A stretch of DNA of 64,000 nucleotides. Source: Spirosoma aureum (GTDB lineage Bacteria; Bacteroidota; Bacteroidia; Cytophagales; Spirosomataceae). The position numbers were made by a program, and so were the translations under genes. Below the pieces are notes generated by a model. That model was not told the DNA's origin and made no database searches. It saw nothing but the letters and a program-made list of their open reading frames with translations. Where the stretch lies: the NCBI RefSeq assembly GCF_011604685.1, contig NZ_CP050063.1, positions 8,163,001-8,227,000 on the forward strand, in the 5' to 3' direction. Positions 51,654-60,812 of the stretch are shown here, piece after piece (within the stretch, counting starts at the first letter, position 1; each line of letters starts with the position of its first letter).

Positions 51654-54600
51654 CTACTTTACCCGCAGGCTAACCTGTACGGTATCGTCCTCGCCGGTAT
51701 CAAAGTTATTGGCAGGATCGGAATCGACATCGTCCCAATCGCAATAACTGATCCTGGCTTTGATCGGCTCCGTCACCGGACCGGTTACCTGCACCTGAAA
51801 ACTAAACTTCTGCGGCCACTCCGGATAAAAACGGCCACCCGTCAGAGTAACCTGCTGACCCGTTGCAACCAGATGGGTCCCGCCAATGAATGTCAGACCC
51901 GCCGGTAGCTGGCAGGTAACTTCGGGGCTAAGCAAACGCCTGTTATTATCATTGTTGACCAGTAGTGTAACTGTAATGGTCTCATTCAGAGCAGGAGCTG
52001 CATTATTTACCGATGCGTTAAGGCTGAGATCAACCAGCCCTTCGGGCAGAAAAACAGGGGTGATGTTAGGCGCTGGCAGATGGGCTGGATTCGGTTCGGG
52101 CGATACGCTGACAATCGAACCGGGCATACCTGTGCGTAGATCAACCCAGCCCGCATCATCCTGTCCATCATTCGTACCGCTGCCTGGATATGAGTCAGGA
52201 TCAGGATTGTCTGAAGCCATGACCTGAGCGGCCAGTCGAATTCCCCCGACCGACGTAGCCGCTACCTGAACCGTTAAATTCACGGCCCCATTCGCTGAAA
52301 TGCTTGGAATGGTAGCGCTTAGAACAGCGCCATTGATCTGAAGATCTCCGGCATGGACGATTGTTAGTAAGTCGGGTAGTCGGCTTTCAACCTGCACGTT
52401 ATGAGCCTCCTGCGCGCTACTGTTCGTTATAGATAACGTTACCGTAACAGGTTGTCCCACAGCAGGTATTCGACTGCTAACCGACAAATTCAGGCTCAGG
52501 TCTGCTTCGGGCTGATCGCTTACCCGAACCGTCAGCGGATCTGACGGTGTGCCAAGGCAATCTTCCAGATTGAAACAGGTTGCGGTATAAGTCATCGTTT
52601 GGGTTGGGCTTACGACAATGGAACGCCCCGTTTGCCCATCCGACCATAGCACATTGGAGCCAAGGCATTTTTCAGCCAATAAGGTCGTTGATCGACCATT
52701 GGCAATGAACGGATTGCTGGCTCGGACCTGAGGTCGCGGTACGCCGACAACGAGATCAACCGTATCCTGGGTTGTGGCCGACGCACAGACACCGCCTAGA
52801 GTTGTTTTCAGAATGTAACGTCCGGCATTGGCCGAACTGGCGCTGGCAATGGTTAATGAGGGTGAAGTCGATATGCTACCATCGGGCAAAGTCCATTCGA
52901 AGGCGTTATCAGTAAAGATGTCGTTATAGTTGTATGAAAAAGCGTTCGGTGATAAACGATAGGTATTACCGAAACATAGGGAAGGAGTGTCACCACCGCC
53001 ACCATTAGGCCGGTAAACACCAATACGAATGTCGGGAGTATCCACGATGACATTCGCAAAACTGACCCGCGTGCTAGCACACTGGCCGGAATAAACCGTT
53101 GTCAGACTATAGATGCCAGCCATGGCCGGGCTGATGTTGACGAAGGTCAAACTTTTTGCAGAGCTGGTATAACCGTTGGGACCACGCCATTGGTAAGATT
53201 CCACAGGCGCATTGTTTGGCCGGCTAGAAGCAGATAAGACAACAGTTGCGCCTGGGCAATAGGTATCAGACTGAGCTATACCCACCAGAGGATACGCCGA
53301 TGCGTAGCTTATGGGCTTACCAACATTAATCTGTTGGGTAGCGGTATAGTTGCCACTGCATTCACCCGCAACAGTGACTGTCACACTATAAATACCCGAA
53401 GCAAGGGAGTTGGCGGAAAGTATAGTCGGTTGTTTTACCGAACTGCTAAACCCATTAGGGCCACTCCACTGGTAAGTAAGCGCCGAACGGCTTGACAGTG
53501 AGTCGGCTGCTGTATAAACGAAAATTGCAGTCAAGTCGAACGAAGTTCCTGGGCAGTAACGCTCACCAATTGACGCTCCACCCGTCAATCGGCTGTGTAT
53601 GTCCACTAATGGCTTCTTAACTTGAACCTCCGTACTCGTTGTAACAACACCAGCGCAGGCACCCGACAGTGTTGCGGTAACGCTGTAAGTACCCGCCATA
53701 GCTGGTGTTACATTAGTTAGCGTAAAGTTTTGGGTAGAGCTGGTAAATCCATTGGGGCCGCGCCATTGGTAGGTAGCGGGCGCATTGTAGGTAGAATAGC
53801 CAACGAATGGCCACGCATTCAGCGAAAGCTGTCCTCCCGGACAAGCATAAGGATTACTACTAATGTTAAGCGATGGTTGACCTATCTGGATTGTTTGAGA
53901 GGCTATGGCGGTATTCGAACAACTTCCTGAAAACGTAGCCGTGACGCTGTAAATACCGGCATTAGCCGCTGTGGCATTGGTCAGGGTAAAGCTCTGGGCT
54001 GTGCTGGTAAACCCATTCGGACCGCTCCACTGATAGGTGGCCAGGGCTGAACTCGAAGAACTGGCAGCCGCTAACCGGACATTACTGCCAGGGCAAAAGG
54101 TTGTGCTGTACGAATTATTATCTACCCAATAACTCCCCACGGAAACGGTTGGCAGCCCAATCGTCACCCGAGCCGTAGCGGTATTCGAGCACCCCCCCGA
54201 AAATGTGGCCGTTACACTGTAAGTCCCCGACATCGCTGCCGTGGCATTGCTTAAGGTTGTGCTTGACGCAGTGCTGGTAAATCCATTCGGCCCACTCCAC
54301 TGATAAGTGACCGGGGCTGAACTCGAAGAACTGGCAGCCGATATGCGGAAACTACTGCCTGGGCAAAATGTATAGATGTAGCCTCCATTCATATTAGTGC
54401 TATCTAAGCTGAAGGCAAATACGTAAGGCGTGCCAATGGTAATCGTTAGCGAAGCCGTGGCAGTACCGGCACAACTCCCCGAATAGGTGGCCGTAACGCT
54501 ATAGACGCCTGCCATCGCTGCCGTCGCGTTAGTCAAGGTCGTGCTGGACGCGGAACTGCTAAACCCGTCGGGGCCACTCCACTGATAACTAGTCGAAACT

Positions 54601-56693
54601 GAGTTCGAAGAGAGGGTTGCTGCTATCCGAAAACTACTACTCGGACAAAAAGTATTTACCGAGTTTCCGCCATAACTATTTACGTCTGAGCTAAAAGCAG
54701 ATGCAAAAGGCTCTCGAATGGTGATCGTTTGGGAAGCGGTGGCGGTATTCGAACAACTTCCTGAAAACGTAGCTGTGACGCTGTAAATACCGGCATTAGC
54801 CGCTGAACCATTAGTCAGGGTAAAGCTCTGGGCTGTGCTGGTAAATCCGTTAGGACCGCTCCACTGATAGGTGGCCAAGGCTGTACTGGCAGAAGGGAAA
54901 GCCGCTAACCGGACATTACTGCCGGGGCAAAAGGTAGTGTTATACGAATTGGTCTCGGCTGAATAACTTCCGATATAGACAGTAGGCTGTCCGATTGTCA
55001 CCTGAGCAGTAGCCGTATTTGAACAGCCCTCGGCAAAGGTGGCTGTGACACTGTAAGCCCCAGACATAGCCGCCGTGGCGTTGGTAAGGGTAAAGCTCTG
55101 GGCTGTGTTGACAAACCCATTAGGGCCACGCCACTGATAGGTCGTTCCTGAACCTCCAGTTGATACCGCCACTCGGAAACTGCTACCCGGACAAAAGGTG
55201 TTCACAGAACTTCCTCCGTTAATAATACTGGTTTCTGAGCTAAAGGCAGATACATAAGGTGCTCCAATGGTGATCGTTTGAGAAGCTGTGGCAGTACCGG
55301 CACAACTCCCCGAATAGATGGCCGTGACGCTATAGACGCCTGCCATTGCTGCCGTCGCGTTGGTCAGAGTAAAACTCTGGGCTGAACTGGTAAACCCGTT
55401 AGGACCGCTCCACTGGTAGGTAGCCGATATTGTACTATTTGTCGACACTGCCACTCGAAAACTACTACCGGGACAAAAGGTGGAACTGTAGAAATTATTA
55501 TCGACCAGAAAACTTCCGATTGATAAAGAAGGCTGGCCGATCGTTACCTGAGCAGTAGCTGTACTCGAACAACCCTCCGAAAAGGTGGCCGTTACACTAT
55601 AAATCCCCGACATCGTTGCCGTCGCATTGGTCAAAGTCGTGCTGGACGCGGTGCTGGTAAATCCATTGGGGCCACTCCATTGATAGTTAGTCGGGGCTAC
55701 ACCGGATGAGGCTGCGACTATCCGAAAATTACTACCCGGACAAAAGGTATTCACCGATCGTTCGCCAGTACTAGCCACATCTGAGCTAAAGGCAAATAAG
55801 GAGGGCGCGCCAATGGTGATCGTTTGGGAAGCCGTGGCAGTACCGGCACAATTCCCCGAATAGGTGGCCGTGACGCTATAGACACCCGCCATTGCTGCTG
55901 TCGCGTTGGTCAGGGTAAAACTCTGGGCTGCGCTGGTAAATCCATTGGGGCCACTCCACTGATAAGTCGCTGTTGTTCCTATTGGCAGAGACGTCGTTGC
56001 TCTTAGTTCCAGGGATGAGCCGGGGCAGAAGGTAGAACTAGAACTATATTGCGGATTGGCTCCCGTTGAATACGAGCTAACTCCAACGGAAAGTGTTGTA
56101 TTATAAATCCGTACCGTGTCTTTGCCAATACCGCAATTACCAGGATACGTGGCTTCCAGAATGTATAAACCAGCTACCCCCTGCTCAACCAATGGGTTTC
56201 GTTCTGTACTCTCGAAACCATTCGGTCCGGTCCAGTGATAGCTGGCAGTATTGCTACTATACAACTCGTCGGGGTGAGCAACCAGCGATAAACTCGTTGG
56301 CCCGCAAATTGAACGACCGGAGTACGTATAGGGTCCATCGTATACTAGGGCCATTGGTTTAGATGTACCTAGACCGACGGTTGTCGATGCCGTTGCAGTA
56401 CCCTGATTCGTACCGGAGAATGTCATCGTTACGGAGTAAACTCCAGTCGTAGCTGCTGATGCGGGAACATTTATAGCACCGTATGCCGCACTGGTAAAGT
56501 TGTTTGGGCCTGCCCATCGAAAACTTACCGTTGTACCAGCAGGAGGAACAGAATAAGCCGCACTTACCCGAAATGACTGTCCATCGCAGACGGGACTATT
56601 CGAAGAAAGGTAAAAGGTGGTCGGGTATGATTGGGCAAATAGAGAAGAAAACGCCGTTGTTGAAACGGCAAGCAGAACGTAAATGTAGCGCAT
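51654..56693 (-). CDS. Giant surface protein with 14 Ig-like repeats and C-terminal DUF11-type domains
   Basis: 1679 residues from ATG 56693. A signal peptide ends SLFAQ. Fourteen Ig-like modules of roughly 90-100 residues follow (about residues 20-1330). Each holds a Cys-containing opening such as FCPGSSFRV, then TYQWSGPNGFTSTAQSFTLT and AGVYSVTATYSGSC. Residues about 1335-1410 form a linker-like module, then two DUF11-type repeats end the chain (VDLSLNASVNNAAP). No type IX sorting domain is obvious at the end (VQVSLRVK). Probably a secreted or surface adhesin or matrix protein. Near-identical repeats make copy number prone to change. Confidence 0.78.
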   Translation of the reverse strand: MRYIYVLLAVSTTAFSSLFAQSYPTTFYLSSNSPVCDGQSFRVSAAYSVPPAGTTVSFRWAGPNNFTSAAYGAINVPASAATTGVYSVTMTFSGTNQGTATASTTVGLGTSKPMALVYDGPYTYSGRSICGPTSLSLVAHPDELYSSNTASYHWTGPNGFESTERNPLVEQGVAGLYILEATYPGNCGIGKDTVRIYNTTLSVGVSSYSTGANPQYSSSSTFCPGSSLELRATTSLPIGTTATYQWSGPNGFTSAAQSFTLTNATAAMAGVYSVTATYSGNCAGTATASQTITIGAPSLFAFSSDVASTGERSVNTFCPGSNFRIVAASSGVAPTNYQWSGPNGFTSTASSTTLTNATATMSGIYSVTATFSEGCSSTATAQVTIGQPSLSIGSFLVDNNFYSSTFCPGSSFRVAVSTNSTISATYQWSGPNGFTSSAQSFTLTNATAAMAGVYSVTAIYSGSCAGTATASQTITIGAPYVSAFSSETSIINGGSSVNTFCPGSSFRVAVSTGGSGTTYQWRGPNGFVNTAQSFTLTNATAAMSGAYSVTATFAEGCSNTATAQVTIGQPTVYIGSYSAETNSYNTTFCPGSNVRLAAFPSASTALATYQWSGPNGFTSTAQSFTLTNGSAANAGIYSVTATFSGSCSNTATASQTITIREPFASAFSSDVNSYGGNSVNTFCPSSSFRIAATLSSNSVSTSYQWSGPDGFSSSASSTTLTNATAAMAGVYSVTATYSGSCAGTATASLTITIGTPYVFAFSLDSTNMNGGYIYTFCPGSSFRISAASSSSSAPVTYQWSGPNGFTSTASSTTLSNATAAMSGTYSVTATFSGGCSNTATARVTIGLPTVSVGSYWVDNNSYSTTFCPGSNVRLAAASSSSSALATYQWSGPNGFTSTAQSFTLTNATAANAGIYSVTATFSGSCSNTAIASQTIQIGQPSLNISSNPYACPGGQLSLNAWPFVGYSTYNAPATYQWRGPNGFTSSTQNFTLTNVTPAMAGTYSVTATLSGACAGVVTTSTEVQVKKPLVDIHSRLTGGASIGERYCPGTSFDLTAIFVYTAADSLSSRSALTYQWSGPNGFSSSVKQPTILSANSLASGIYSVTVTVAGECSGNYTATQQINVGKPISYASAYPLVGIAQSDTYCPGATVVLSASSRPNNAPVESYQWRGPNGYTSSAKSLTFVNISPAMAGIYSLTTVYSGQCASTRVSFANVIVDTPDIRIGVYRPNGGGGDTPSLCFGNTYRLSPNAFSYNYNDIFTDNAFEWTLPDGSISTSPSLTIASASSANAGRYILKTTLGGVCASATTQDTVDLVVGVPRPQVRASNPFIANGRSTTLLAEKCLGSNVLWSDGQTGRSIVVSPTQTMTYTATCFNLEDCLGTPSDPLTVRVSDQPEADLSLNLSVSSRIPAVGQPVTVTLSITNSSAQEAHNVQVESRLPDLLTIVHAGDLQINGAVLSATIPSISANGAVNLTVQVAATSVGGIRLAAQVMASDNPDPDSYPGSGTNDGQDDAGWVDLRTGMPGSIVSVSPEPNPAHLPAPNITPVFLPEGLVDLSLNASVNNAAPALNETITVTLLVNNDNNRRLLSPEVTCQLPAGLTFIGGTHLVATGQQVTLTGGRFYPEWPQKFSFQVQVTGPVTEPIKARISYCDWDDVDSDPANNFDTGEDDTVQVSLRVK

Positions 56694-56766
56694 AGACGGT
56701 GGAAAATAACTGCCCAAAATAAACAGAATTCCACATTCTATCCTATGTTATCATGCCAATATTTAA

Positions 56767-56831
56767 TAGGACTTTTGTTTAGAGCTGTGCTACGGTTCCA
56801 AACCGTAGCACAGCTCTAAACAAAAGTCCTA
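56767..56831. repeat. Perfect long palindrome (31-bp arms, 3-base loop)
   Basis: Left arm 56767-56797 starts TAGGACTTTTGTTTAGAGCT and ends GTGCTACGGTT; the right arm 56801-56831 is its exact reverse complement; loop CCA. It lies between the end of the 56934 gene and the start of the Ig-repeat gene, both leftward. It could act as a terminator or a processing hairpin. Its outer sequence AGGACTTTTG is shared with the palindrome at 60343. Confidence 0.88.
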
Positions 56832-56933
56832 ACTGAAACAAAATCCGGAATTAGTAGTCCGTTTATGAACTACTAATTCCGAAAGTGCCTACTTGAATCA
56901 ATTTCATTTGCAAGCTACAGTGGGGTCGTTTTT

Positions 56934-59165
56934 TCACTTCCCGACGGGGGCGCTAATCACGCCCAGATACCGACCCATCCAGTAGGGTAGCAGCCAGATA
57001 TCGCCCGCACTGTGCTCCGATTTACCATTTCCCCGGTTACGGTCCAGTGTAAACGTATTACCATTGTGCCGCTGAATCGGGCGTTCGCCAGGTGATAATA
57101 CCTCTTTGGTCGTTTGCTTCCGAAAATTGTCGGGCAGTAGCTCGATGTCTTTGCGGTGGCTGTTACGAATCTCCCAGTCGATGAGGTCCAGCGGGAACTC
57201 CCGCAAATACCAGACAGCTTCGTTCAGGTCAAACGTTTTCGTTTCGGTCAGAGCGGTAAAAATATTCCACGCTCCTTCTTTTTCGGGGCGCTCAATTTCC
57301 CAGTGATCGATAATGGCTTTTTTGAACTTAGCCCTGAGCGTATCGTTGAGCGCGTACCGATACAGGCCCCAATAACCCACAAAGTACATCTCATCATCGG
57401 AATGGTTCCAGCCGTCCGACATGTGCTTGCTGTGTTCATCGGCATCTTCCGGCGCTTTCCCAATGATGCTCATGGGGCGCATCAGGTTTTCCAGATAGCC
57501 GTGTTTTTGCATCAGTTCAAGGGCCTTATTTTTATATTTTTCCTTTTTTGTAAACTGGTACGCCGTCTGAAGCATGGCCACAATATTCGACGAGTTCAGT
57601 TTGCGATCGCCCACGTTTATCGGAAAGGCATTCACGTAGTCGGGGTTCCATTTTCCCCACATAGTGGGTTTGCCATCAAAATCGATCAGATACATATTGT
57701 GGCTGATAATATGACTCATGAGTGTATCGATGAGCGTAATAGCCCGCCGTTGCAGGCTTTTATCGTCCACGAGTTCGGCCATTGCGCCGAACGCAAAAAC
57801 ATGCCCAATCACTTCATCGCTGCTGGTTGTCGATTTCCAGTCCCAACCCGGCTGGGGCGAATGTTGCCAGCGTTCGGGGTCACTAAGTTTGGCAATATAG
57901 CCCGCCCGCTCGAACGACCTCGCCGGAAAACCCGGTACGGGATTGATCGTATACAACCGCTCCATGGCATCGAGCGATTCCCGACAGTTTTGTAGGGCAT
58001 CTTTATCTTTCGTAACCGCATAGCGAAACACCTCACCCGCCAAGTACATCGAGGTCCATAAACCGTCGTTGTCAGAATCGGCCAGGTAGCCAGTGGACAG
58101 GTCACCTTTTTCCATACCATCCAATGACGCATTAAATCCATTACGCATATGCCGGCTCCGAACCTGATCTTCATAGAACAGCGCTTTTTCGTGGAGCGTC
58201 ATAGGCTTTGTGGCGATTTCGGCCAGGCCAGCGGTCGTTTGCACGAGCACTGTATTTTTGGGACCAGCAGTAATCGCGGTTACCTCATCGCCAGGTAACC
58301 AGCGTTCACCGTTATAATAGTCGAATTTCCCATCAGACCGGAGCGAGAAAGCACCTTTCGTCGAGCCAAACCAGAGCTTCCCATTTACGTCGGCCACGGT
58401 AGTAATTTCGGTCCAGGGTAATTTCTTATGAATCGAACCCAGTTGTTTTTTGCTCACAGTGTCAAACTCAATATAACCATCGGTCGTACCGATCAGTAGT
58501 TTCTGGCTCTTGCTGGCCAGATCAAACGATGTGAAGTTTGCGCCATCAAACACTTTCGTCAGTTTGTGCTCCCGGCCAGAAAGTGTATAGAGTGTTTTTT
58601 TGCCCAGTATCCAGAACAGGTTCGCTGCTGATTGATACCGAATACCAATCACCTCATCATCAGCTATAGCTCCTTTCCATAAAACAGCCGATTCCTTAAC
58701 CAGATGGAGTGTTTTCCCATCGGAAACCAGAAACATAAAGTCAGCTCCTCCAACAAACAGTCGCGCCTGCGGAAGCTGGTGTTCAGCAAATAATTTTCCG
58801 GCCCAGGCATTACTTACTACTGCTCGATTATCGAGGTAGACCAGTTGCTGCTCATACGTACCAATAGCAGCCAGCTTCATGTCCTTCACCGGGCGATACG
58901 TACGATCAGGCTGTAAGGTACCGGGCGACAGGAAATAACCGCCAGAAGGATGCAGTAAACCTTCGGACGAGAGTGCCTGAATTATACCATTCCGGTCACA
59001 GCCTGCCCCCAGGAGGCCACCATCAGTTTTCCTCAGATAGTATTTAACACTATACGATTGATCATAAGGCTTGTCGGAATAGGCCGACTGAGCTAGTATC
59101 TGGTCATTAGCGGCCAAGAAAACAAAGCAGGTAACTAAACCAGCGAGTAAACAGAGTTTTTGCAT
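56934..59165 (-). CDS. Exported protein with beta-propeller-like N-terminus and alpha-barrel-like C-terminus
   Basis: 743 residues with a signal peptide ending ILAQS. Residues about 40-320 look like a beta propeller (repeated strands such as LAAIGTYEQQLVYLDN, LLIGTTDGYIEFDTV, LWFGSTKGAFSLRSDG). Residues about 330-740 are rich in helices with aromatic and acidic loops (LADSDNDGLWTSMYLAGEVF, DEVIGHVFAFGAMAE, SDGWNHSDDEMYFVGYWGLY), resembling (alpha/alpha)6-barrel glycan-active proteins. I cannot assign a family or activity. A leading CDRNG segment carries one Cys. It is expected in the periplasm or outside. Confidence 0.55.
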   Translation of the reverse strand: MQKLCLLAGLVTCFVFLAANDQILAQSAYSDKPYDQSYSVKYYLRKTDGGLLGAGCDRNGIIQALSSEGLLHPSGGYFLSPGTLQPDRTYRPVKDMKLAAIGTYEQQLVYLDNRAVVSNAWAGKLFAEHQLPQARLFVGGADFMFLVSDGKTLHLVKESAVLWKGAIADDEVIGIRYQSAANLFWILGKKTLYTLSGREHKLTKVFDGANFTSFDLASKSQKLLIGTTDGYIEFDTVSKKQLGSIHKKLPWTEITTVADVNGKLWFGSTKGAFSLRSDGKFDYYNGERWLPGDEVTAITAGPKNTVLVQTTAGLAEIATKPMTLHEKALFYEDQVRSRHMRNGFNASLDGMEKGDLSTGYLADSDNDGLWTSMYLAGEVFRYAVTKDKDALQNCRESLDAMERLYTINPVPGFPARSFERAGYIAKLSDPERWQHSPQPGWDWKSTTSSDEVIGHVFAFGAMAELVDDKSLQRRAITLIDTLMSHIISHNMYLIDFDGKPTMWGKWNPDYVNAFPINVGDRKLNSSNIVAMLQTAYQFTKKEKYKNKALELMQKHGYLENLMRPMSIIGKAPEDADEHSKHMSDGWNHSDDEMYFVGYWGLYRYALNDTLRAKFKKAIIDHWEIERPEKEGAWNIFTALTETKTFDLNEAVWYLREFPLDLIDWEIRNSHRKDIELLPDNFRKQTTKEVLSPGERPIQRHNGNTFTLDRNRGNGKSEHSAGDIWLLPYWMGRYLGVISAPVGK

Positions 59166-59780
59166 AATACTGTGATGGACAAGTCAAGCTGATTAAGTAC
59201 ACGAACCAGGCAGGCTTCACTTGGTATACTGTCAGGCGGTCGTATCAGGCTATTAATCGAAAGGCATATTTTCGGAAGCTATCACCGAATAATAGGAGTG
59301 ACCATATTTGTCAATATTAATTTAAATGATATACAAGCCACTGATTATTAGGAAAAAGCGTTTTTGGGCACTGTTCATATTACCCAGTTATAAAATCTAC
59401 CCCCGCTTGCGCAAATTGAAGGTTATTTTACGCAAAGTGCGAAAATTAATTAAAATAGCATGCTCTATATTTGTTCCAGATATGGCGAAAATCCAAATTT
59501 TATTTGGATTGAGAAGTCTTTATTAAGATAATATGAGGGATTTGTTATCAAATAACAACATATCCTTTGGATAAACTTTGCCAAATATTATTTGGATATT
59601 CAACTTAAATAACTACTAAAAATTCTACAAACCATTCAATTTTAATGATTTTTAAATGGTTTTGATCAGAATTTTAAATAGCAGAGCGCCAGAAAGACAA
59701 ATTGACCTTCCTCTAAACCGTTTTACCTGACATTCGTTCCGACCTGTTTCTCTTGATTTCCCACCTTACTCGTCCTCTTT
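59166..59780. promoter_or_regulatory. AT-rich divergent control region with three dyad repeats
   Basis: No gene is seen. Three dyads with a TTT or ATT spacer lie close together: ATCCAAAT-TTT-ATTTGGAT (59491-59509, perfect), TATCC-TTT-GGATA (59561-59573, perfect) and CCAAAT-ATT-ATTTGG (59581-59595, perfect and followed by AT). Centres 59567 and 59588 are 21 bases apart, two helical turns. They look like operator sites for one dimeric regulator of the ECF sigma gene, the divergent 56934 gene, or both. No clear -7/-33 pair is identified. Confidence 0.45.
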
Positions 59781-60329
59781 ATGACCATTAACTACTCACT
59801 TGAAAGCATTCTCTGCAACGTCATTCAGGGTGATCAGGCCGCTTTTGCGAAACTATATCGCCATTATCGGACGCCCGCCCTTAAATTCTGCCTTTACCTG
59901 CTGAAAGATCAGGAAGAAGCCGAGAATATGGTGCATGATGTATTCATAAAAATCTGGGAACGCCGGGCCTCTATAAATCCGGACCTGAATTTCAGTTCCT
60001 ACTTATTTACCTGTCTGAGAAACATGGCTTTCGATTACCTGAAGCAGGTCGAAAAAAGTCAGCTTCTCAAACAACGTTATATGGAACGCATGGAAAGTGC
60101 CCACCATGAAGAAGTTGATGATCAGGAAAACCGATTTAAATCGCTTCAGACGGCGATCAATTCTCTCTCCGAGAAGCGAAAAATGATTTTACTCCTGAAT
60201 ATAGAGGGGGGGAAATCTTATCAGGAAATAGCTGAACTCTTGAGAATTTCGAAAAATACAGTTAAAAACCAGCTCGTAAAGGCGAAGCAACTCCTACGGG
60301 AAAAGCTCGATTATGCCTTACCAGCCTAG
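59781..60329 (+). CDS. ECF-subfamily RNA polymerase sigma factor
   Basis: 182 residues. Sigma-70 region 2 (FAKLYRHYRTPALKFCLYLL, AENMVHDVFIKIWERR, FSSYLFTCLRNMAFDYLKQV) and region 4 (SLSEKRKMILLLNIEGGKSY, YQEIAELLRISKNTVKNQL) with no region 3 identify an ECF factor of the FecI-like Bacteroidota group. It should direct transcription of the downstream SusC-type receptor genes. The usual FecR anti-sigma gene is missing; only a short protein (60530) is in its place. A large palindrome begins 14 bases after the stop. Confidence 0.9.
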   Translation: MTINYSLESILCNVIQGDQAAFAKLYRHYRTPALKFCLYLLKDQEEAENMVHDVFIKIWERRASINPDLNFSSYLFTCLRNMAFDYLKQVEKSQLLKQRYMERMESAHHEEVDDQENRFKSLQTAINSLSEKRKMILLLNIEGGKSYQEIAELLRISKNTVKNQLVKAKQLLREKLDYALPA

Positions 60330-60342
60330 CGCAGTTTTCAGG

Positions 60343-60426
60343 TTCAGGACTTTTGCCCGGAGCCGCACCATCATTTACCCCAACGTTATGTCTACGTGTG
60401 GTACGGCTCCGGGCAAAAGTCCTGAA
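60343..60426. repeat. Long palindrome between the sigma factor and the small downstream gene
   Basis: Arms 60343-60370 and 60399-60426 (TTCAGGACTTTTGCCCGGAG..., 28 bases) are complementary with one mismatch, around a 28-base loop. It may end or attenuate the sigma transcript before the next gene. Sequence resemblance to the sites at 13195 and 56767 marks it as part of a family. Confidence 0.85.
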
Positions 60427-60529
60427 TCTATTGACCACCGTTCCTTCACAAAAAAATAACTCATTTAGAGATAGTCCTTTAGCCACTATTGCCAGTACTA
60501 TAGGCAAACGGGCTAAAGGACGTGGTGTA

Positions 60530-60772
60530 ATGTCAAATCATGACAGTAGCTATCTAATTGAGCAACTACTCAAGAACAACCTGTCAAGTGCTGAACTTGA
60601 CGCATTTCTGGCGGGCCTGCATAACGACGAAGCGATACAGGCCTATTCTGACGTACTGGAAACGTATTTCAATGAACTGCTGAAGCAAAACGAACATCAG
60701 CCTGAACCGGATAAGCAAACCTCAGGAAACAAAGGCATTCTGCCTGACTCCCTGAATAGTATGTACGACTAG
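60530..60772 (+). CDS. Small protein in the position of a FecR anti-sigma factor
   Basis: 80 residues from ATG 60530; an upstream in-frame start at 60353 would run through the palindrome and is unlikely. The helical sequence SYLIEQLLKNNLSSAELDAF, then LAGLHNDEAIQAYSDVLETY, resembles the short N-terminal helical part of FecR-type anti-sigma factors, with a polar tail. It lacks the membrane helix and periplasmic domain of such proteins. It lies between the sigma gene and the SusC gene. It could be a minimal cytoplasmic sigma inhibitor or a remnant. No other family recognised. Confidence 0.5.
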   Translation: MSNHDSSYLIEQLLKNNLSSAELDAFLAGLHNDEAIQAYSDVLETYFNELLKQNEHQPEPDKQTSGNKGILPDSLNSMYD

Positions 60773-60812
60773 TATCCTATAGATTTTTTGAACCTCTCAT
60801 AACTGAACACGC

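Noticed and set aside
51654..56693. Periodic DNA repeats that could be mistaken for a CRISPR array or tandem satellite
   Set aside because: The period (roughly 280-300 bases) and the open frame match protein modules; no short direct repeats with unique spacers are present.
57156..57995. 279-codon plus-strand frame opposite the 56934 gene
   Set aside because: It lies wholly inside the well-supported reverse-strand gene, and its His/Phe/Arg-rich composition is typical of an antisense shadow.
60353..60529. N-terminal extension of the small protein at 60530
   Set aside because: It would translate through the palindrome and has no protein-like composition; the ATG at 60530 starts the coherent helical sequence.
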